Positions 8,961 to 15,943 of a stretch of DNA of 46,988 nt are shown piece after piece (within the stretch, counting starts at the first letter, position 1; each line of letters starts with the position of its first letter). Source of the stretch: Deltaproteobacteria bacterium (GTDB taxonomy: Bacteria; Myxococcota_A; UBA796; UBA2385); NCBI GenBank assembly GCA_016792625.1, contig JAEUKK010000130.1:1-46988 (forward strand), written 5' to 3'. A program made the translations under genes and the position numbers. Under the pieces are notes generated by a model, which saw nothing but the letters and a program-made list of their open reading frames with translations, ran no database searches and was not told the origin of the DNA.

Positions 8961-10277
8961 ATGCCTGATCCCGTCGAAGCGGCCCCGCCGCGCGCGCTCT
9001 CCCTCCAGCCGCTGAGCGCCGCGCTGATCGCGCTCGGCGTCGCGCTGCCCACCGCGCCCGCCGGCGGCATGAGCTGGGTGGCGGCCCTGCCCGCCTTGCT
9101 GCTCCTGCCCAGCCTGCTCGACGGCCCGAGCCCGCGCCGGGCCGCGCTCGCGCTGGGCGCGCCCCCCGCGCTGATCGGCGCGCTGGTGGGCAGCCTGCGC
9201 TGGGAGAACACGCTGGTCATCGCCGACGCGGCGCCCTACACCGACCCCGCCCAGATCGGCGGCTGGGCGCTCGAGGTGCTGCCCCAGGGTGAGCGCGGGG
9301 TCGGCGGGCTGCTGCTCGGCGGCGCCCTGGGCCTGCTGCGGCTGCGCGGCCGCCCCGCCGCCGGCGCCGCGGCCCCCCTCGCCCTCTGCGGCGGCCTCGC
9401 CCTGGCCGCCGAGCTCTGGCGCGACCTCGCCGCCGAGGCCTTCACCCAAAACGACCCGCTGTTGGGTGATCTCGCGCTGCTGCTCGTCGGGCCCGCGCTG
9501 CCCGCGGCCCTCGCCCTCGGCCTGCTCGGCGCCGGCGCGCTGCGGCGGGCCCCGCTCCTCTTGGGCGCGGCCTTGGGCTGCGCCGCCCTGGCCTTCGGCG
9601 GCCTGCTGCCCGCCCCGCGCCTGTCGGTCGCCCTCGCCGCGGTCGCCCCGGCCGATCGGGCCGACCTGCCGGTGGGCGCGCGGGGCCCCGCGTTGGCCGG
9701 CGCGCCGATCCCTTACGATCACACCGATATGGACGCTGTTCTGCGCGCGAATCGACGGGCCTTTGACCCCAACGCGGCCTGGAGCTGCCGGCGATTTGAC
9801 CGCCGCTGGCACCTCGGCGCCCGCGCCGCCGAGCTGATCGCCGCGCCGGCCGACCTCCCGGTGGGCGCGCTGCGGCCGGCGGTCGACCGGCTGCGGGCGT
9901 GGTCGGTCGACCGCCTCGCGCTGCAAGGCCGCGTTGCCCAGCCCCCCTCGGCCCTCGACCGGCTGACCGGCGCCGCCCCCCTGTGGTCACGGCCCACCGC
10001 CCGCCTGCTCCTCGACGCGCCGCCGGAAGGTGCCGCGTGGATCCGCCTCGGGCCCGCCGGCGTGGTGGGTGCGCCGCCCACGCGGACCGACGACAGCCCT
10101 CGTCTCGACTGCGTGATTGACGTGCAGGACGATGTGACCGTGCAGCAGCTCTATACCGTCGCGCGGGAGCTGACCGAGGGCCCGGCCGCCCCCTGCCGCG
10201 CCTTGGCTTGGGCCCCCACGGGGGCGAGCCCCGAGGCCCTCTGCCCCAAGCCCGACCCGGCCACGCCGCCCCGATAG
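8961..10277 (+). CDS. Polytopic membrane protein with soluble C-terminal domain, unknown function
   Basis: 438 residues from ATG 8961. Residues 15 to ~235 are very hydrophobic (about six or seven spans, Leu/Ala/Gly-rich); residues ~240-438 are soluble. I do not recognise the family. Two short pieces of the soluble part (near LPVGALRPAVDRLRAW and DDVTVQQLYTVARELTEG) have the spacing of the ExbD/TolR periplasmic fold, where such helices follow a strand ending in a D-x-x-V turn; this is weak and only inference. No RBS is obvious. It is 18 bp upstream of the PP-loop gene and likely cotranscribed with it. Divergent from the GT-C gene. Confidence 0.65.
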   Translation: MPDPVEAAPPRALSLQPLSAALIALGVALPTAPAGGMSWVAALPALLLLPSLLDGPSPRRAALALGAPPALIGALVGSLRWENTLVIADAAPYTDPAQIGGWALEVLPQGERGVGGLLLGGALGLLRLRGRPAAGAAAPLALCGGLALAAELWRDLAAEAFTQNDPLLGDLALLLVGPALPAALALGLLGAGALRRAPLLLGAALGCAALAFGGLLPAPRLSVALAAVAPADRADLPVGARGPALAGAPIPYDHTDMDAVLRANRRAFDPNAAWSCRRFDRRWHLGARAAELIAAPADLPVGALRPAVDRLRAWSVDRLALQGRVAQPPSALDRLTGAAPLWSRPTARLLLDAPPEGAAWIRLGPAGVVGAPPTRTDDSPRLDCVIDVQDDVTVQQLYTVARELTEGPAAPCRALAWAPTGASPEALCPKPDPATPPR

Positions 10278-10295
10278 ACCCACCCCGGAGGCGCG

Positions 10296-11126
10296 ATGCC
10301 GCTCACCCTCGACGAGTACCGCTGCCTGCGCGGCTTCTCGGTGCTGTACTCCGGCGGGCTCGACTCGGCGGCGGTGGCCATCCTCATGGGCGGGCTCATC
10401 GACGGGCCCATCCACCTGCTGACCTACAAACACCGCTACGGCGCCTTGTTCAACGAGTGGTCACGGCGCCACAATGATGACCTGCGGCGCATCCTCGGCG
10501 AACGTGTGCTGCATAGTTTGGTCGACCTGACCGAGACCTGGGACCAGCTCGGCGCCGCCCAAATTTTGCGCGAGATCGCCAAGCACCGCGGGCACTGGGT
10601 GATCTGCCTCGGCTGCCAGCAGAGCATGGCCACCCAGACCGTGCTCTACAACCTGGAGCACGGGATCACCAACACGTTCATCTGCAGCAGCGTGGGCGGC
10701 GAGTACGCGGTCATGAGCATGGGCGTGACCCGCGAGAAGAACATGGCCTGGTACGCCCGCTATGGCGTTCGCTACAACGCGCCGCTGCTTGACTTGGGTG
10801 TGCATAAAGAAGAGGAGCGGGCCCTGCTGCGCCAACACGGGGTCGACCCGGGCTGGGGGCGCCGCCGCTCCCACCAGGGCTACCAGCCCATCTGCCTGCT
10901 CGGCTTTCAGCACGGGCTCGACATCCTCGTCGATTGGCACACCACCTACCCGCCGCAGCGCATCGGCGACTACCTCGACGAGAAGGCGGAGGTCAGCGAC
11001 CTGCTCATCCGGGCGGCCCTGCGCGCGCGTGGGCACGACCCCGAGCGCCTGATCGCGGCCAACCTCGCCCGCTACCACGCGGAGGAGGAGGCCATCGCCG
11101 CGGTGCGCGCCCGGGCCACCGCCTGA
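10296..11126 (+). CDS. PP-loop ATPase superfamily protein (QueC/TtcA-like fold)
   Basis: 276 residues. The pyrophosphate-binding loop SGGLDS is at 19-24, preceded by the strand FSVLY, so this is an adenylating enzyme of the N-type ATP pyrophosphatase group (QueC, ThiI, TtcA, asparagine synthetase-like). A CxxC at Cys104-Cys107 and further cysteines at 130 and 200 could bind zinc or an iron-sulfur cluster, as in sulfur-transferring or deazaguanine-forming members. An RBS (GGAGG) lies ahead of the ATG. It does not look like canonical QueC or TtcA end to end. It sits next to two radical SAM genes read on the opposite strand and follows an unknown membrane protein. Substrate activated by adenylation is unknown. 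Confidence 0.78.
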   Translation: MPLTLDEYRCLRGFSVLYSGGLDSAAVAILMGGLIDGPIHLLTYKHRYGALFNEWSRRHNDDLRRILGERVLHSLVDLTETWDQLGAAQILREIAKHRGHWVICLGCQQSMATQTVLYNLEHGITNTFICSSVGGEYAVMSMGVTREKNMAWYARYGVRYNAPLLDLGVHKEEERALLRQHGVDPGWGRRRSHQGYQPICLLGFQHGLDILVDWHTTYPPQRIGDYLDEKAEVSDLLIRAALRARGHDPERLIAANLARYHAEEEAIAAVRARATA

Positions 11127-11158
11127 GCCTTCGCGCGGCACGACCCCGGGGGGGCGTT

Positions 11159-11180
11159 GCGGGGGGCGGGCGCCCCCCGC
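11159..11180. terminator. Perfect G/C hairpin between convergent genes
   Basis: GCGGGGGGCG and its reverse complement separated by 2 bp, located in the 67 bp between the convergent PP-loop and radical SAM genes. The position fits a bidirectional terminator, but no T-run follows on either strand. Confidence 0.5.
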
Positions 11181-11193
11181 CCACCCTCCCCGG

Positions 11194-12279
11194 TTAGGAC
11201 CAAAGGCAGCCGCCGTAGAGGCGGCTGAGGATGTGCACGCTGGCCTGCAGGCAGCCCGGGCAGTGATCGACGTCGTGCAGCAGGGCCGCCCGGGCCGGGC
11301 TGGACCAGATCGCGGCGAGGCCGTCGGTGCGCAGGTTTCCCGCCGGGCGCGAGTCCAAGCCGCAGCGCACCAGATCACCGTTGGGCAGCACATAGAGGAG
11401 CTGGCGCAGCTCGCGGCAGGGGAAGGCCTGGGGCCCGTCGAGGGCCGCCGCCGCGCCCCGCCCCGCCAGCCGCTCGACGAGGTGGTCGAGCCAGGGCAGC
11501 TGGCGCTCGGCGAGCAGCCGCGGATCCGTCAAGGCCGCGCGGGCAGCGGCCAGGTCGGTGATCCCGACGACGCGGGGGCGCTCGAGCTCGGGCGGCTTGG
11601 TGCCCACCAGGAAGGGCGCGACGTTCACACCCAACACAAGCTCGGCATCGTAAAGTTGGGCGAAGGCCCGCAGCGCGTCGACCGCGCCGATGCTCTCGTC
11701 GGTCAGCGCGAAGTTGAGGCCCAACGAGAAGCCGCGCCGGGCGCGGATCGGCCCGATGCGGCGCAGGGTGTCTTCGACGCGGGCGAAGCTGCCCACCACG
11801 CCGCGCTGCAGCTCGTGCACGGCCTCGGGCCCGTCCACGCTGATGCGCAGCTGCAGGCCCGGCCAGCCCACCCGCTCGAGGGCCTCGAGCAGCGGGGCCT
11901 GGATCGTGCCGTTGCTGGTGAGCTGGAGAAGGTGCGGATCGACGTGCTGGCGCACCGCTTCGAGCAGCTCGGGCATGTCGCGCCGGGCGAAGGGCTCGCC
12001 GCCCAGCACCTTGACCACGTCGAGGCTGCGGAGCTGGGGGAGCACGACCCGCCAGTCAGTAAGGCTCAGATCAGCGTGCTCGCGCACCTTCCAGGAGTCG
12101 CAGTGCCGGCAGCGCAGGTTGCAGCGGTAGGTGACGATGAGGTGGGCCGCCCGCGGGGGGCCGTCCCAGCCCGGCTGGGCCCGGGTCATCACCGCGGCCT
12201 CGGCCACGTGCGCCCAGGCCCGCGCCCGGCGGCGCGCGCCCGCGGCCCGCTCGATCACGCTGTCAAGCACGCCATTCAC
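11194..12279 (-). CDS. Radical SAM protein with C-terminal auxiliary cysteines (SPASM/twitch-like)
   Basis: 361 residues. The canonical radical SAM motif CNLRCRHC (Cys53, Cys57, Cys60) follows a VTYR strand, with LGGEPFARRD as the GGEP SAM-binding motif shortly after. The last ~70 residues carry FPCREL, LVRCGLD, the SPASM-like phrase AGNLRTDGLAAIW, then CPGC and a final GGC, enough cysteines for one or two extra 4Fe-4S clusters. Proteins of this architecture modify peptides or small metabolites by radical chemistry. Its ATG overlaps the TGA of the upstream B12 radical SAM gene (ATGA), so the two are coupled and probably act in one pathway. No precursor peptide gene is visible nearby. Confidence 0.85.
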   Translation of the reverse strand: MNGVLDSVIERAAGARRRARAWAHVAEAAVMTRAQPGWDGPPRAAHLIVTYRCNLRCRHCDSWKVREHADLSLTDWRVVLPQLRSLDVVKVLGGEPFARRDMPELLEAVRQHVDPHLLQLTSNGTIQAPLLEALERVGWPGLQLRISVDGPEAVHELQRGVVGSFARVEDTLRRIGPIRARRGFSLGLNFALTDESIGAVDALRAFAQLYDAELVLGVNVAPFLVGTKPPELERPRVVGITDLAAARAALTDPRLLAERQLPWLDHLVERLAGRGAAAALDGPQAFPCRELRQLLYVLPNGDLVRCGLDSRPAGNLRTDGLAAIWSSPARAALLHDVDHCPGCLQASVHILSRLYGGCLWS

Positions 12280-13889
12280 ATCGTCACGAGGCTGGCGGGG
12301 TTGAGCCAGCGGCGCAGCAGCAGGGGGCTCAGCTCGCCGTCGCGCAGCAGCCCGGCGACCACGCCGCTCATCTTGGCGAGGTTGACCACCTGGGCCAAGG
12401 CGACCAGCGGGCGGGGGTCGGCGTGGAAGCGGGGGTCGGCGTACAGCTTCCAGATCAGGGACTTGGGCAGCGCACCCTTATTGAGCAGCACGATGAGGGC
12501 CAGCCAGCGCTGGTCGGCCTTGGGGCGTGGGTAGGACAGGTCGACCCGAAACTGCTCGAAGGCGCGGGTGTGGATCCCCTCAATGTCGGCCTCGGTGGCG
12601 CGCCCTTCGCGGAGCAGGCGCTTGGCGAGGTGCGTCTCGGGGTAGAGGGTGAGCCCGAACAAAAAGAGCTCAAAGGGGCGCTCTAACTTCATCAACATGC
12701 GGAAGAGCTGGTCTTTGTCTTCTTCGGTGCTCATCGGGTCGTCCCAGATGAGCTGCAGGTTGGACCGCAGGCCCACCTCGCGGAAGATGCGCTGGGCCTC
12801 AATGATCTGGGAGTTGGGCACATCGCGGTGGTAGAGCTCGCGGTTGACCCGGTCGTTGGCTTGGATGCCCATGCACAGGGCGCGCAAGCCGGCGTCTTTG
12901 AGCTGGCGCAGCGGCGCCGCGCGGACCATGCGCGGGTCGACCAAGACCTCAAAGGGGAGCCCCACCCTCGCCTTCCACTGGGCGGAGAACTCGGCCACCC
13001 AAGCCGGGTGCAGGGGGAAGACCTCGTCGTCGAAGCGCACCACCTTGATGTTCTTGCAGAGCTGACTGGCGTACTCGAGCTCGGCCACGAGGTGCTCGAC
13101 CCCACGCACCCGAAAGGTCGGGCCGAGGCCCTCGGTCAGCGGCTTGGTGACCGTGTTGCTGCAGAAGGTGCAGGTCCAATATGGGCAGCCGCGCGAAGCC
13201 AGCGTGGTGTACTCGGGGTTCATGATGAAGGGATCGCCGCGCTCTACGCGATCCCCATCGACTGACCACTTGTCGGCCTGGGTGTGAAAGTCGCGGAAGG
13301 GCAGCCGGTCGAGCGGGACCAGCGGCGCCAGATCGGCCTTGTGCACGCCATCCTGGTCGCGGACCCAGAATCCTGGGCTGCCGGCCAGGGGGGCCCCCTG
13401 GTCCATGCGCACAAAAAAGGGGACCACCGCCTCGTCGACCTCGCCGATCGCGACAGCGTCGGCGATCTCGATGCAGCGGTCGGGGACGAAGGTGGGGTGC
13501 ATGCCGCCCCAGATCACCGGGAGGCCGAGCGCGTGGCGCAGCCGGCTGGTCAGGTGCACCGCCACCCGGTGAAAGGCGCTGGCCCGCACCGACAACCCGA
13601 TCACACCGACCCGCGCCTCGCGCAGAACATTGATCAACGCGTCAATCTCGCGCTCTTCGGGCCAGGGGAAGCGGTTGTTCACCCAGTCCTTGAAGTAGAC
13701 CTCGGTGACCGAGAAGCCCGCGCCGCGCAGCGCGCTGGCCACGTGCCGCACGCCGTTGTTCTCGAGCGCGTACAGGCTGACCAGCCCGACGCGCAGCCGC
13801 CGCGTGGGCGCCCCCACATCGCTGCCCACCGCCCCTGCCCGCTGCTCGTCCACGCCGCCCCCGCGGCCGCAATCGCGCCGCACCCGCAC
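12276..13889 (-). CDS. B12-binding domain radical SAM protein, variant Cys motif
   Basis: 537 residues from GTG 13889; start uncertain because GTG codons also occur at residues 3, 13, 21 and 25 and no RBS stands out. Residues ~32-165 form a cobalamin-binding Rossmann domain (VIWGGMHPTFVPDRC, then AVAIGEVDEAV). The radical SAM domain begins at ASRGCPYWTCTFCSN: cysteines 235, 240 and 243, i.e. C-x4-C-x2-C, one residue longer than the usual C-x3-C-x2-C. Downstream landmarks of the class are kept: VVRFDDEVFPLHPAW, LPFEVLVDP, LRALCMGIQAND. Class B members methylate unactivated carbons or phosphorus or rearrange lipids and tetrapyrroles. Coupled by 4 bp overlap to the second radical SAM gene. Confidence 0.82.
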   Translation of the reverse strand: MRVRRDCGRGGGVDEQRAGAVGSDVGAPTRRLRVGLVSLYALENNGVRHVASALRGAGFSVTEVYFKDWVNNRFPWPEEREIDALINVLREARVGVIGLSVRASAFHRVAVHLTSRLRHALGLPVIWGGMHPTFVPDRCIEIADAVAIGEVDEAVVPFFVRMDQGAPLAGSPGFWVRDQDGVHKADLAPLVPLDRLPFRDFHTQADKWSVDGDRVERGDPFIMNPEYTTLASRGCPYWTCTFCSNTVTKPLTEGLGPTFRVRGVEHLVAELEYASQLCKNIKVVRFDDEVFPLHPAWVAEFSAQWKARVGLPFEVLVDPRMVRAAPLRQLKDAGLRALCMGIQANDRVNRELYHRDVPNSQIIEAQRIFREVGLRSNLQLIWDDPMSTEEDKDQLFRMLMKLERPFELFLFGLTLYPETHLAKRLLREGRATEADIEGIHTRAFEQFRVDLSYPRPKADQRWLALIVLLNKGALPKSLIWKLYADPRFHADPRPLVALAQVVNLAKMSGVVAGLLRDGELSPLLLRRWLNPASLVTM

Positions 13890-13948
13890 GTTAGCCCAGC
13901 GCGGCGCCCGGGCCGGCGCCCTCCCCCTCCACCCCGCGGAGCGCCCCC

Positions 13949-15184
13949 ATGCTCGTCGTCTTCGGCGCCGGCGGACGCTGCGGCCGGGCGCTGGTGCGGG
14001 CCGCGGTCGCCGCCGGGGTGGACGTGCGCCCCATCGTGCGCGACGACAAAGAGGCGCGCGCGCTCGATGGCGTGGTGGACATCAACCTCGTCCGCTACGC
14101 CGATCCCGAGCACCCGGCCGCGGTCGCCCAGGCCCTGGCCGGCGGGCGGGCCCTGGTCAGCGCGCTCGACCCGCGCTGTTTTGGCCACGGCGCGCGCCGC
14201 CTCGGCGACCGGGCCAGCTTGACCGTGCTCGAGGCCGCCGCCGCCGCCGGGATCGGCCCGCTAGTGCACCTCTGCGTGGTTGGGGCCTACCGCTGGTCGC
14301 CCCACCCGCTGAACCGTCGGAGTTTTCGCAGCGACCGGGTGATCCGCCTCGCCCGCGGCCTGCCGTGGACCTTGCTGCGGGTGAGCTGCTTCTCGGATGA
14401 GCTGGTCGACGGCCACCTCGCCCCGCCCGACGGCGGCCGCCCGCACCCCATCCCCGACAGCGCGCGCCTGAGCCCGGTCGACCGGGGTGAGCTGGCGACC
14501 CTCCTCGTGCAGCGCCTCAGCGCCCTCCCCACGCGGCGGACCCTCTACGTCGGCGGGCCGCGCACCTGGACGGCTACCGAGCTTCGGGCCCTGCTCCCCC
14601 CAGGTCAGACCCCTGCCTTCTGGCCTTGGGACCGGCGCACCGCCTTGGGTGCCCTGCCGCCCGGCGATCTCAGCGTGCTGCCCGAGACGACCCGGGTCTC
14701 TCTCGGCGCCAGCCCGCGGGTGCCCCTCTACGACGCGCTGGACGCCGCCCTGCGCCGCGCCCCGACCCGACCCGGCTTGGTGCGCACCGACGCGCCGCTG
14801 CCCCCGCACCCGGCCGACCCGGGCGGGCCCATCGCCGCCTTGCCCGCGCTTGACGCCGATCTCCGCCGCTTCGTGCACGCCGCGCTGATCGAGGACCTCG
14901 GCCGCCTCGGCCTGCCGACCACCGGGGTGCGCCTCGACTGGTCGGCGGCGCGCCCCGTGCCGGGCGCCCTGCCCCGGGCCATCGCCGGCGGAGCGCTCGG
15001 GCCCGCCGAGGGCCTGGTCGTCCGCGGGCCCGGCGGGGAGCGGCTCTACGAAGGGGGCCTGCGCCTGCACTGGGACGCGCTGGGCGAGAGCCTCTCGGTC
15101 TGGTTCGCCCGGCCCAACGGGGCGATGCCGGCCGAGGTCTGGGAGCGCCTGGATCTGGGCGTGCAACGCCGCGCCCGCCGCTGA
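13949..15184 (+). CDS. NmrA-like NAD(P)-binding protein with unknown C-terminal domain
   Basis: 411 residues. The N-terminus is a Rossmann fold with GAGGRCG (GxxGxxG, residues 6-12) directly after the first strand, as in atypical short-chain dehydrogenases of the NmrA/SDR_a type, continuing to about residue 260 (LPWTLLRVSCF and YVGGPRTWTATEL match the substrate-side elements). Residues ~270-411 form a second part that I do not recognise, beginning after a Pro-rich linker. The usual YxxxK catalytic pair is not evident, so it may bind NADP without reducing. Divergent from the B12 radical SAM gene with 59 bp between, which suggests shared control. Function unknown. Confidence 0.7.
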   Translation: MLVVFGAGGRCGRALVRAAVAAGVDVRPIVRDDKEARALDGVVDINLVRYADPEHPAAVAQALAGGRALVSALDPRCFGHGARRLGDRASLTVLEAAAAAGIGPLVHLCVVGAYRWSPHPLNRRSFRSDRVIRLARGLPWTLLRVSCFSDELVDGHLAPPDGGRPHPIPDSARLSPVDRGELATLLVQRLSALPTRRTLYVGGPRTWTATELRALLPPGQTPAFWPWDRRTALGALPPGDLSVLPETTRVSLGASPRVPLYDALDAALRRAPTRPGLVRTDAPLPPHPADPGGPIAALPALDADLRRFVHAALIEDLGRLGLPTTGVRLDWSAARPVPGALPRAIAGGALGPAEGLVVRGPGGERLYEGGLRLHWDALGESLSVWFARPNGAMPAEVWERLDLGVQRRARR

Positions 15185-15205
15185 GGACCGCGTGCGGCCA
15201 CGGGC

Positions 15206-15940
15206 TCAGCCGCGCCGCAGCGCCTCGCGCTCGATGCCCCGGATGGTCTGCGGCATGCCCCGGCCGGCCACCGTCGAGGCCACACCCTTGGGCAAAGATC
15301 CGCCGGGATCGCTGACCAGGCGGTAGCTCACCTCGAGGGCGCCGCTGGGCCCGCGCCGCAGATCCCAAAAACCGTGGGCGCAGCCGATCTCGACCGCGCC
15401 GGGGAAGCGCGCCAAGATCTGCGCCCGCACGTCATCGTGGCGCGGTGCGGCCTGGGTCGACCAGCTGCGCCGATAGCGGTCGGGGTCGCCGCCGATGCGC
15501 GCCTCACCCCGCGACTCGCTGATCCAAAATCGGTCGGCGACCGGGGTCATCGGCGGCGCGCCGAGCACCTGGAAGAAGGCGGCGTGGTCACCATCCCGAA
15601 GGAAGACCGTCGAGGCCAGCAGGCCCGGGGTCAGGCGCAGGTGCGCCTCAATGTCGCTCAGCACGCCAAAGAAGGTGGCCGGCTTGACCTTGGGGTCGAG
15701 GGTTGCGTCGGCCCGCCAGGCGCTCAGGCCGAGCGCGCGCACCGGCCGCCGGTGCAGGCTGACCCCGAGCTCGCCGGCGCCCCCCGAGGTCCAGCCCTCG
15801 GGCGCGTGCAGCTCGGCGTGCACATCGGCGCGCAAAGCGGCGCTCAGGGCCCGGGCCGGCCAGGGCCGCAGGCTCAACGCGCCGAGGCCCCAGAGGAGGG
15901 CGCGGCGCGACAGGCGATCAGCGGCGCGGTCGGGGGCCAT
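15206..15940 (-). CDS. Exported START/SRPBCC-domain protein
   Basis: 244 residues. The N-terminus LSRRALLWGLGALSLRPWPARA resembles a twin-arginine signal peptide (Arg-Arg followed by a hydrophobic stretch and Ala-x-Ala-type end). The mature part fits the START lipid-binding fold: FFGVLSDIEAHLRLTPG near the first helix, and the C-terminal YRLVSDPGGSLPKGVASTVAGRGMPQTI, which closely follows the START pattern DPGG-x-x-P before the last long helix. Probably binds a hydrophobic ligand in the periplasm. It starts 3 bp after the stop of the large membrane protein, so they form an operon. Ligand unknown. Confidence 0.75.
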   Translation of the reverse strand: MAPDRAADRLSRRALLWGLGALSLRPWPARALSAALRADVHAELHAPEGWTSGGAGELGVSLHRRPVRALGLSAWRADATLDPKVKPATFFGVLSDIEAHLRLTPGLLASTVFLRDGDHAAFFQVLGAPPMTPVADRFWISESRGEARIGGDPDRYRRSWSTQAAPRHDDVRAQILARFPGAVEIGCAHGFWDLRRGPSGALEVSYRLVSDPGGSLPKGVASTVAGRGMPQTIRGIEREALRRG

Positions 15941-15943
15941 CGC

